A DNA stretch of 11,515 bases from UBA3537 sp965662485 (GTDB lineage Bacteria; Bacteroidota; Bacteroidia; Flavobacteriales; Flavobacteriaceae): positions 1 through 11,515 of the forward strand of contig CBFIIL010000040.1 of assembly GCA_965662485.1 (NCBI GenBank), in the 5' to 3' direction. Each line of letters opens with the position of its first letter. Within the stretch, counting starts at the first letter, position 1. Both the position numbers and the translations under genes were made by a program. The notes beneath the pieces were generated by a model. The model worked only from the letters and a program-made list of their open reading frames with translations. It made no database searches and had not been told where the DNA came from. Below, one piece after another: positions 1-5,938 of this stretch.

Positions 1-537
1 CTTAAAATGGGTTCAAAAATTTATGGCCCAACAACCATTGGCCCACATTCCAAAGTTGGGGGCGAGGTCAATAATGCTGTATTTTTTGGCTACAGCAATA
101 AAGCCCATGATGGATTTTTGGGTAATTCTGTGATTGGTGAATGGTGTAATTTGGGTGTAGATACAAACACTTCTAACCTTAAAAACAACTATGCAGAGGT
201 GCGTCTTTGGAATTATGAGTCCGAAAATTTTGCCAAAACAGGATTGCAATTTTGTGGTCTTATGATGGGCGATCATAGTAAATGTGGTATCAACACCATG
301 TTTAACACTGGAACAGTAGTAGGGGTGAGTGTCAATGTTTTTGGAAGTGGATTTCCACGAAATTTTATACCCAGTTTTAGTTGGGGAGGCCATAGTGGTT
401 TGAGTACCTATTTAACCAAAAAAGCCTTTGAAGTTGCACAAGTTGTAATGAAAAGGCGAGGGGTAGAATTTACGGATACCGATGCTGCAATTCTTTCAGA
501 CGTTTTTGAGCAAACAAAAGGCTATAGAACCGCTTAG
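1..537 (+). CDS. GlmU-like sugar nucleotidyltransferase, C-terminal left-handed beta-helix part (5' truncated)
   Basis: The gene is cut by the left edge: the frame is open from base 1, and the Met at base 7 is probably internal. About 178 residues remain. They show the irregular hexapeptide pattern of a left-handed parallel beta-helix (IYGPTTIG, SKVGGEV, NSVIGEWCNLG, MMGDHSKCGINTMFNTGTVVG), as in acyltransferase domains. The FPRNFIPSFSWGG stretch and the C-terminal helix, which ends near the stop, resemble the GlmU-family proteins of Bacteroidota, where an N-terminal nucleotidyltransferase precedes this helix. By family, such a protein would act on a sugar-1-phosphate or an amino sugar for cell-wall or surface polysaccharide precursors in the cytoplasm. 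The nucleotidyltransferase half lies outside the window, so the substrate cannot be judged and no gene symbol is given. It meets the next gene tail to tail with a 4 bp overlap. Confidence 0.8.
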   Translation, partial: LKMGSKIYGPTTIGPHSKVGGEVNNAVFFGYSNKAHDGFLGNSVIGEWCNLGVDTNTSNLKNNYAEVRLWNYESENFAKTGLQFCGLMMGDHSKCGINTMFNTGTVVGVSVNVFGSGFPRNFIPSFSWGGHSGLSTYLTKKAFEVAQVVMKRRGVEFTDTDAAILSDVFEQTKGYRTA

Positions 538-2156
538 TTCTTTTGAACATTTTTGAGTTCCAACAGGTTTGTTGGGTTAATGCCTAATCCTTCAATATTT
601 TTTTTTGTAAAACGCAAAACTTCATCATAGAACAACACTACAACTGGAGCTTCTTCTAGTACAATTTGATCCATTTTTTTATATAAATTGATACGTTTTT
701 CTACATTAGATTCCGTCATGGCTTTGGTATAAATGCTATCGAATGTTGCATTTTTAAAATGGGTATAATTGGGTCCATTTGGTGTGAAATTTTCGCTATA
801 AAACAATGATAAATAATTTTTGGCATCGGGATAATCTGCAACCCAACTGGCTCGGAAAATATCTAATTTTCCGTTGGCCTTTGCTGTTTTTAAAGAAGAC
901 GACGGCATCACTTCAATAGTAACGGTTAATCCAATATCCAATAATGCACGTTGAATAAATTCACAAAAATTCAAATAATTTTCATTGGTCGAAATGGTAA
1001 TTGTGGGCGAGGTGTTTTTTGATAATTTCTTGTATTCTTCTACCAAAGTTTTTGCTTTTTTTGGATCATATCGATACCCCGACAATTCATCATAACCGGG
1101 AAGACCTTTTGGAATAAATCCACCATTGGCGGGAATTCCAATTCCATTTCGAAGATAAAGCATCATTTTTCTTCTATCAAAACCATAATTTATCGCTTGT
1201 CTTATCAATTTACTTTCCACTTCTGATGTTGTAGATTCCATAAAAAAACCTAAATATTCTGTGTTTAGATAAGGACTTCGAAACATTGAAAATTTGTTGT
1301 TGTATTTTGGATTTAATATACCTGATGTAGTTAAAATATCATCTTTATAAGACGCATCAAGTCCAGAAACAAAATCAAGATTTCCTTGAACAAATTGTAA
1401 ATATTCACTTTGTTTATTGGGCAAAAAAGTGATGGCAACAGCTTCCAAATATGGAAGTTGTTCTCCATTTTTATCAACTTCAAAATAGTTTTTATGTTTT
1501 CTAAAAACTAATTTGTTTTTTTCCGACCACCGTTTAAATTTAAAAGGTCCTGTTCCAATGGGATTGGCTCTAAAATTTGTACCATAAAACGCCACGATTT
1601 CTTTTGGAACGACACTTAAATATTTCATAGTGAGCAATCCCAAAAATGCTGGAAAAGGATACTTTAGTTTAATATGAAATGTATTAGAATTAATGGTCTT
1701 AAATTCTTCTACACTATCTAAAACCCATCTTCCTGGAGAAGCTATTTTTGGATCTTTTAGCCGATTAAAACTATAAACAAAATCATTGGCTGTGACAGTT
1801 CTTGTTTGTTTTTCTCCAAATTCTAAATGAGGATGAAAAAATACATCATCACGAAGTTTAAATGTATACACAGTTCCATCTTCTGATATTGTCCAAGACG
1901 AAGCAATACAGGGTATGATTTGCATCCTTTCATCCATTTGAACAAGCCCATTAAAAAGTTGATGAATAGCCCAAATATCGGCATTATCTTTTGCAAAAGC
2001 GGGGTCTAATCCACTGATATTTTTATGTTCATTATATCGAAAAACAGTGTTGTCTTTAATGGTATTATCAGGGTTATTACACCCAATAAGATTCACCAAA
2101 ATGAAAAATGCAAAGCAATTTTTGATCATAAAGAAATTAGAGGTGTACTTTGTCAT
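534..2156 (-). CDS. ABC transporter substrate-binding lipoprotein, peptide type (SBP family 5)
   Basis: This is a 540-residue protein of the OppA/DppA-like extracytoplasmic solute-binding family 5. It begins with a lipoprotein signal: a hydrophobic stretch, then a lipobox ending LIGC with Cys26 as the likely lipidated residue. Family signatures follow in order: the early LDPAFA segment and the QLFNGLV block, a YTFKLRDDVFFHP segment, DFVYSFNRLKDP, the NPIGTGPFKFKRW segment near the middle, RQAINYGFDRRKM, and a late SWVADYPDAKNYL segment. It would capture oligopeptides or similar ligands at the membrane. No permease or ATPase gene is adjacent, so it is an orphan or pairs with a distant transporter. 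Met10 (base 2129) is an equally good start, giving a 17-residue lipoprotein signal, and would leave the divergent mtaB promoter outside the coding sequence. The ligand is unknown. Confidence 0.88.
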   Translation of the reverse strand: MTKYTSNFFMIKNCFAFFILVNLIGCNNPDNTIKDNTVFRYNEHKNISGLDPAFAKDNADIWAIHQLFNGLVQMDERMQIIPCIASSWTISEDGTVYTFKLRDDVFFHPHLEFGEKQTRTVTANDFVYSFNRLKDPKIASPGRWVLDSVEEFKTINSNTFHIKLKYPFPAFLGLLTMKYLSVVPKEIVAFYGTNFRANPIGTGPFKFKRWSEKNKLVFRKHKNYFEVDKNGEQLPYLEAVAITFLPNKQSEYLQFVQGNLDFVSGLDASYKDDILTTSGILNPKYNNKFSMFRSPYLNTEYLGFFMESTTSEVESKLIRQAINYGFDRRKMMLYLRNGIGIPANGGFIPKGLPGYDELSGYRYDPKKAKTLVEEYKKLSKNTSPTITISTNENYLNFCEFIQRALLDIGLTVTIEVMPSSSLKTAKANGKLDIFRASWVADYPDAKNYLSLFYSENFTPNGPNYTHFKNATFDSIYTKAMTESNVEKRINLYKKMDQIVLEEAPVVVLFYDEVLRFTKKNIEGLGINPTNLLELKNVQKN

Positions 2157-2179
2157 TCAGCTTGTTAGTTGTAAATTTG
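2149..2179 (+). promoter_or_regulatory. Bacteroidota-type promoter for mtaB
   Basis: TTTG at 2149-2152 is followed after exactly 19 bases by TAAATTTG at 2172-2179. This fits the TTTG-N19-TANNTTTG consensus used by the primary sigma factor of Bacteroidota. The -7 element ends 22 bases before the mtaB ATG. The -33 element lies within the first codons of the divergent lipoprotein gene if that gene starts at 2156. Confidence 0.7.
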
Positions 2180-2201
2180 TTCACTTTGTAAATGTACAAG
2201 A

Positions 2202-3536
2202 ATGAACGCCAAAAAAAAAGTCGCTTTTTATACACTTGGTTGTAAATTAAATTTTTCTGAAACTTCGACAATTGCTCGAGATTTTGAAAAAGAAAATTTT
2301 GATCGTGTTGATTTTTATGAATTTGCCGATATTTATGTCATTAATACATGCTCTGTAACTGAAAATGCCGATAAGCGTTTTAAAACCATAGTCAAGCAAG
2401 CACAAAAATCAAATCCTGAAGCTTTTCTAATTGCAATTGGATGTTATGCCCAATTGCAGCCAAAACAACTTGCCGAAGTTGAAGGTGTAGATTTGGTACT
2501 CGGTGCTACAGAAAAGTTTAAAATAACAGATTATCTTAATGATCTAACCAAGAATGAAGTAGGAGCTATTCATTCTTGTGAAATTGAAGATGCAGACTTT
2601 TATGTGGGGAGTTATTCTTTTGGTGATCGAACACGTGCATTTTTAAAAGTTCAAGATGGGTGCGATTATAAATGCACCTATTGTACTATTCCTTTGGCTC
2701 GAGGCATTTCACGAAGTGATACGCTTCAAAATGTATTGAATAACGCGCGTGAGATTACTCAAAAAGGAATAAAAGAAATTGTACTTACAGGAGTAAATAT
2801 TGGTGATTATGGAAAAGGTGAATTTGGCAACAAAAAACATGAACACACCTTTTTTGAACTTGTTCAGGCGTTAGATACTGTAGAAGGTCTGGAACGTGTA
2901 CGAATTTCTTCCATTGAACCTAATTTGTTAAAAAATGAAACCATTGATTTTGTGGCACAAAGTAAAAATTTTGTTCCACATTTTCATGTACCGCTACAAA
3001 GTGGTAGTAATCACCTGCTTAAGTTGATGCGAAGACGCTACATGAAAGAACTATACATGGATCGTGTTGCACACATTAAAGCAAAAATGCCAAATGCTTG
3101 TATAGGTGTTGATGTTATTGTTGGTTTTCCTGGAGAAACAGATGATTTATTTCTAGAAACTTATGAGTTTTTAAATGCTTTAGATATTTCTTATCTACAT
3201 GTATTTTCATATTCTGAACGTCCAAATACGGTTGCTGCAACAATGGAAGGAAAAGTCCCAAAAAGTGTTCGTAGCAAGCGCAGTAAGATGTTGCGTGGAC
3301 TTTCAGCGAAAAAACGCAGAGCATTTTATGAATCACAATTGGGAACCATACAAAGTGTATTGTTTGAAGGTGAAAATAAAGAGGGCTATATTCATGGATT
3401 TACAAGAAACTATGTAAAAGTAAAATCACCATGGAATCCAGCTTTAGTTAATACAACACGGGAAGTGAATTTAAAGGAAATTGACCAAGACGGTTTGGTG
3501 CGATTTGAGTTTATTTCTGAAGTTGTAGAGTACTAA
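2202..3536 (+). CDS. mtaB: tRNA (N6-L-threonylcarbamoyladenosine(37)-C(2))-methylthiotransferase MtaB
   Basis: The protein is 444 residues long, the usual size. It is a radical-SAM methylthiotransferase that inserts sulfur and a methyl group at C2 of t6A37, giving ms2t6A in tRNAs reading ANN codons. The N-terminal UPF0004 domain carries the three cluster cysteines C14 (TLGCKLN), C50 (INTCSVT) and C81 (IGCYAQ). The radical-SAM CxxxCxxC motif is C154/C158/C161 within DGCDYKCTYCTIPLARG. The HVPLQSGS and DVIVGFPGE blocks follow, and the C-terminal ~65 residues form a TRAM-like RNA-binding domain. The TLGCKLN and CTIPLARG variants point to MtaB rather than MiaB or RimO. It is transcribed from its own promoter, divergent from the lipoprotein gene, and overlaps the following convergent gene by 4 bp. 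Confidence 0.95.
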   Translation: MNAKKKVAFYTLGCKLNFSETSTIARDFEKENFDRVDFYEFADIYVINTCSVTENADKRFKTIVKQAQKSNPEAFLIAIGCYAQLQPKQLAEVEGVDLVLGATEKFKITDYLNDLTKNEVGAIHSCEIEDADFYVGSYSFGDRTRAFLKVQDGCDYKCTYCTIPLARGISRSDTLQNVLNNAREITQKGIKEIVLTGVNIGDYGKGEFGNKKHEHTFFELVQALDTVEGLERVRISSIEPNLLKNETIDFVAQSKNFVPHFHVPLQSGSNHLLKLMRRRYMKELYMDRVAHIKAKMPNACIGVDVIVGFPGETDDLFLETYEFLNALDISYLHVFSYSERPNTVAATMEGKVPKSVRSKRSKMLRGLSAKKRRAFYESQLGTIQSVLFEGENKEGYIHGFTRNYVKVKSPWNPALVNTTREVNLKEIDQDGLVRFEFISEVVEY

Positions 3537-3829
3537 ATTCGTATTCCAACAGGCAGCATTTTTTTGTAACGTCTATTTCTCTTAATAAACTTTGCAATAG
3601 GGGGGCTTGTTGGTACAACACTAATATTTTTTTCGATGATATCTTCGAGAACAATTTTTAAAAATTCCTCCATAAACTCGTTAGATTCAATGGATTCTGG
3701 AATATTTAATTTGGTTAAGAAAATTTTTCTTTCTTGCTGTGCGTACTCTATTGTAGCCATTTCTGAACCAACTTTAACTTGATATTGGCGTAAAAAAGGA
3801 TTGTCGATGAGATCTGTAGCCTTAAGCAT
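3533..3829 (-). CDS. Small GNAT-like protein (YjdJ-type fold) with degenerate acetyl-CoA loop
   Basis: This 98-residue protein has the layout of the short YjdJ-type GNAT N-acetyltransferases. An N-terminal strand pair (MATIEYAQQERKIFLTKLNIP) is followed by a helix (EFMEEFLKIVLEDIIEKN), a strand reading SVVP, and the C-terminal PIAKFIKRNRRYKKM helix that matches the family's P-x-x-A-x-(Y/F)-(I/L)-x-R-x-x-x-Y ending. The acetyl-CoA pyrophosphate loop, usually G-x-G between the strand and the helix, reads SIESNEF here (about residues 46-52) with no glycine. The cysteine that often follows the VVP strand is replaced by Thr-Ser. It may therefore be a non-catalytic relative. No substrate can be proposed. 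Its stop overlaps that of mtaB by 4 bp in convergent orientation. Confidence 0.72.
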   Translation of the reverse strand: MLKATDLIDNPFLRQYQVKVGSEMATIEYAQQERKIFLTKLNIPESIESNEFMEEFLKIVLEDIIEKNISVVPTSPPIAKFIKRNRRYKKMLPVGIRI

Positions 3830-3864
3830 TTCTAAGAATTTTAGTTATTTGGGATTATTTTTAG

Positions 3865-3872
3865 CAAAATTA
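3865..3872 (-). promoter_or_regulatory. Putative -7 element upstream of the GNAT-like gene
   Basis: Read on the minus strand this is TAATTTTG, an exact TANNTTTG match, 35 bases before the start at 3829. No TTTG is found at the expected 19-base spacing upstream, so only half of the promoter is supported. The rest of the intergenic stretch 3830-3995 is AT-rich, and no good promoter for the plus-strand transglycosylase gene was found in it. Confidence 0.4.
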
Positions 3873-3995
3873 CAAAAAAAACTGTTGTTGGATTTAATTT
3901 TAACACTTTTTGGGTAAAACGGTTATTCATTTTTTGGTATTATTTTAATATTTTATCAAATTTATTTAAATTGCTATCCCATAAACTACACACTG

Positions 3996-4922
3996 ATGAA
4001 CATTCTTAAAAAGCCACTTTTTATCGTTACTATTATTGCAGCTGCAGGGATTTTGTCTCTTGCGTTTTCAACTGATAGTTCAAAAATTAATCATGCATTA
4101 CCATCTGTAATGGACTATAATGTATATGCTCTGCCTATGCCAGAACGACTTGATTTTTCACAAGAATCAGTACCGCTTTTTATGCCCGATATAAAAGAAC
4201 GTATGGATCGTGAATTGCTCGTTAATACCTATTGGCAATCCAATGGTTTATTATTATTCAAACGTGCACACAAATTTTTTCCTATAATAGAGCCCATTTT
4301 AGAATCCTATGGAATTCCAAACGATTTTAAGTATTTAGCACTTATTGAAAGCGGGTTGCAACAGGTTACATCTCCAGCAGGAGCCAAAGGCTTTTGGCAA
4401 ATTATGAAATCGACGGGTAAAGAATATGGATTGGAAATTAATAGCAATGTAGATGAACGCTATAACATAAAATTATCAACGCAAGTGGCCTGTCAATATT
4501 TGTTGAAAGCCAAAGAAAAATTTGGAACATGGACACTAGCTGCAGCTTCATACAACGCAGGAATGAGTCGAATTTCTTCTGAACTTGAGCGTCAGTCAGT
4601 TTCAGATTATTATGATTTGTTACTTGGCGAAGAAACTGGGCGTTATCTTTTTAGAATCGTTGCTTTAAAAGAAATTATGACCCACCCCAAAAAATATGGG
4701 TTCAATTTTGAAGACAAAGATTTATATACTTATGCGCCCACTTTTGAAATTAAAATTGATACTGCTGTATCAGATTTTGTGAAATTTAGTAAAGATTTCG
4801 GTATTAATTACAAACAACTAAAATTGCACAATCCATGGCTCAGAGAAGAATTTTTAAATAATAAATCGAGGAAAAAATATACAATTGAGCTACCAGAACT
4901 AAAATACTATAGCCGAAAATAA
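3996..4922 (+). CDS. Exported lytic murein transglycosylase (SLT domain, MltD-like)
   Basis: The protein has 308 residues. An N-terminal signal or anchor (Lys5-Lys6, then a hydrophobic stretch to about residue 24) directs it to the envelope. There is no lipobox cysteine, so it is soluble periplasmic or anchored by an uncleaved signal. The SLT/GH23 domain spans roughly residues 90-235. It contains the catalytic Glu118 in YLALIESG, the SPAGAKGFWQIM block, an NVDERYN segment, and the AAASYNAGMSRI block. These enzymes cleave the MurNAc-GlcNAc bond in peptidoglycan non-hydrolytically, leaving 1,6-anhydroMurNAc. The domain order resembles MltD, but the C-terminus, after a segment ending IELPELKYY, has no recognisable LysM repeats. 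The start is the only Met giving a full signal sequence. It is convergent with the next gene, 15 bases apart. Confidence 0.9.
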   Translation: MNILKKPLFIVTIIAAAGILSLAFSTDSSKINHALPSVMDYNVYALPMPERLDFSQESVPLFMPDIKERMDRELLVNTYWQSNGLLLFKRAHKFFPIIEPILESYGIPNDFKYLALIESGLQQVTSPAGAKGFWQIMKSTGKEYGLEINSNVDERYNIKLSTQVACQYLLKAKEKFGTWTLAAASYNAGMSRISSELERQSVSDYYDLLLGEETGRYLFRIVALKEIMTHPKKYGFNFEDKDLYTYAPTFEIKIDTAVSDFVKFSKDFGINYKQLKLHNPWLREEFLNNKSRKKYTIELPELKYYSRK

Positions 4923-4937
4923 TTTAAGACTTTTGAC

Positions 4938-5501
4938 CTAGCGTCTTCTACCACCACGCATTTGTCCGAAGTGTTGATTTGGAATAGAAGCTTTCTTCAT
5001 TTGTTGTTTCATCATTTTAATTTGCTCAGAAAGCATATCTCTTTTGTCGAGAGTTTGAGCTTCTTTTAGTAATCGTTGTGCTTCTTGTTTACGACGTTTT
5101 GTAAAAGCAATCCCAGCCAAATTCAATTTTGCCATGGCCATATCATGATCCATAGAAAGTCCTAGACTTACAGCATTTTTGAAGAACTTTTCTGCAGCGG
5201 TCATATTAGTTTGAGACACCATAATTCCTTTGAGAAAATTGTAGTACCCTTGTTGCTTTTGGGTTAAAGCTGTTTTTGGACTCCTTATTTTATTTAACCA
5301 ACGCTCAGTTCCCACAAAATCTTGTTTTCTGAGTTTTAAAAATGCCAATAAAATGTACTCATTTTTAAAGTAAAGGAATAAAAAAATCAGTCCAATAAAA
5401 ATAAACATGACACCATTTCCAACGTAAGATTCGGTAAACTGATAAATAGCGTAGGCAATAGCTAGAGTAAAAAGAACGATTTTAAAATTTTTATTGAACA
5501 T
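4938..5501 (-). CDS. Two-helix membrane protein with TPR-like soluble domain
   Basis: This is a 187-residue protein of unknown function. Two hydrophobic segments at about residues 7-23 and 29-46 form a membrane hairpin. After these comes a cytoplasm- or periplasm-facing part with helix pairs of TPR character: LRKQDFVGTERWLNKI, the YYNFLKGIMVSQTNMTAAEKFFKNA segment, and AMAKLNLAGIAFTKRRKQEAQRLLKEA. It ends in a Met/Lys/Gln-rich helix and an arginine-rich tail (MRGGRRR). TPR helices usually mediate protein contacts, so a scaffold or assembly role is possible but not shown. Its neighbours, a transglycosylase and rpmH, do not indicate a pathway. The minus-strand sequence TACATTTG at 5524-5531, 22 bases before the ATG, supports this start. 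Confidence 0.8.
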   Translation of the reverse strand: MFNKNFKIVLFTLAIAYAIYQFTESYVGNGVMFIFIGLIFLFLYFKNEYILLAFLKLRKQDFVGTERWLNKIRSPKTALTQKQQGYYNFLKGIMVSQTNMTAAEKFFKNAVSLGLSMDHDMAMAKLNLAGIAFTKRRKQEAQRLLKEAQTLDKRDMLSEQIKMMKQQMKKASIPNQHFGQMRGGRRR

Positions 5502-5523
5502 ATTTTTAGTTTAAACAGGAGCA

Positions 5524-5531
5524 CAAATGTA
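5524..5531 (-). promoter_or_regulatory. Putative -7 element for the membrane TPR-like gene
   Basis: On the minus strand this is TACATTTG, an exact TANNTTTG match. It ends 22 bases before the start codon, the same distance seen for mtaB. The AT-rich sequence upstream has no TTTG at 19-base spacing, so the -33 half is unsupported. Confidence 0.45.
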
Positions 5532-5564
5532 ATAAAAACAAAATAAAAATATTTTAAAATTGCG

Positions 5565-5595
5565 TTTGTGATAGTAAAAAGTCTTTGTATATTTG
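5565..5595 (+). promoter_or_regulatory. Bacteroidota-type promoter for rpmH
   Basis: TTTG at 5565-5568, a 19-base spacer, and TATATTTG at 5588-5595 form a full consensus promoter. Transcription would start near 5600, giving a leader of about 65-70 bases before the rpmH ATG. That is longer than the roughly 15-base leaders implied by the other promoters in this window. Confidence 0.75.
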
Positions 5596-5635
5596 CACGG
5601 CGCTTTTTGAAGAGCTTAAAATTTTTTAAAAATTA

Positions 5636-5653
5636 TAAACCAAAAAAGGTTTA
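5636..5653 (+). promoter_or_regulatory. Small inverted repeat in the rpmH leader
   Basis: TAAACC (5636-5641) and GGTTTA (5648-5653) can pair around a loop of six A residues, 15 bases upstream of the rpmH ATG. It is short and AT-rich and could be chance. Its position could allow an effect on translation of L34, but nothing in the sequence proves this. Confidence 0.3.
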
Positions 5654-5668
5654 ACAAGTTAAGATAAC

Positions 5669-5827
5669 ATGAAAAGAACATTTCAACCATCTAAAAGAAA
5701 AAGAAAAAACAAGCACGGGTTTAGAGAAAGAATGGCTTCTGCTAATGGTAGAAAAGTACTTTCTAGAAGAAGAGCCAAAGGAAGAAAAAAGCTGAGTGTT
5801 TCATCTGAAATACGTCATAAACAATAA
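5669..5827 (+). CDS. rpmH: 50S ribosomal protein L34
   Basis: This 52-residue, very basic protein starts MKRTFQPSKRKRKNKHGFRE and continues with the RMASANGRKVLSRRRAKGRK block, the L34 signature. L34 is a late-assembling protein of the large ribosomal subunit. The C-terminal extension SVSSEIRHKQ is slightly longer than in the 44-46 residue proteobacterial form, which is usual in Flavobacteriia. In many bacteria rnpA follows rpmH directly. Here a terminator follows, then carB, so L34 is a single-gene unit with its own promoter and terminator. The start is fixed by the conserved MKRTFQPS N-terminus. Confidence 0.97.
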   Translation: MKRTFQPSKRKRKNKHGFRERMASANGRKVLSRRRAKGRKKLSVSSEIRHKQ

Positions 5828-5851
5828 TGATTAACAATTGTTAATATATTT

Positions 5852-5882
5852 AAAGGTGTTACTGGTCGTAACGCCTTTTTTT
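5852..5882 (+). terminator. Intrinsic terminator of rpmH
   Basis: AAGGTGTTAC (5853-5862) pairs with GTAACGCCTT (5868-5877) through one T-G wobble, around the loop TGGTC, and runs into a T tract to 5882. It lies 25 bases after the rpmH stop and separates rpmH from carB. Confidence 0.85.
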
Positions 5883-5898
5883 GTATCCAAACGTTGTT

Positions 5899-5906
5899 TA
5901 TTTTTG
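5899..5906 (+). promoter_or_regulatory. Putative -7 element for carB
   Basis: TATTTTTG is an exact TANNTTTG match ending 32 bases before the carB ATG. The nearest TTTG (5880-5883) is only 15 bases upstream, short of the usual 17-23, and lies in the T tract of the rpmH terminator. carB probably has its own promoter, but this placement is tentative. Confidence 0.4.
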
Positions 5907-5938
5907 AACATAACTAATACCTATTCAACTCTATTAAA

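Noticed and set aside
13..393. 126-codon minus-strand frame inside the GlmU-like gene
   Set aside because: Antisense shadow of the beta-helix coding sequence; no domain or start signal.
2189..2196. Minus-strand -7 box (TACATTTA) for the lipoprotein gene
   Set aside because: Matches 7 of 8 TANNTTTG bases, with no -33 element at a proper distance.
3115..3417. Short frames on both strands inside mtaB (3115-3336 minus and 3199-3417 plus)
   Set aside because: They lie wholly within the well-conserved mtaB frame, and their translations resemble no protein family.
3830..3995. Hidden small gene, RNA or riboswitch in the AT-rich gap before the transglycosylase gene
   Set aside because: No coding frame with family likeness, no stable stem and no recognisable aptamer was seen.
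4926..4947. Possible terminator between the transglycosylase gene and the convergent TPR-like gene (AAGAC ... GTCTT)
   Set aside because: Only 5 bp of stem with a 12-base loop and no U tract; likely chance.
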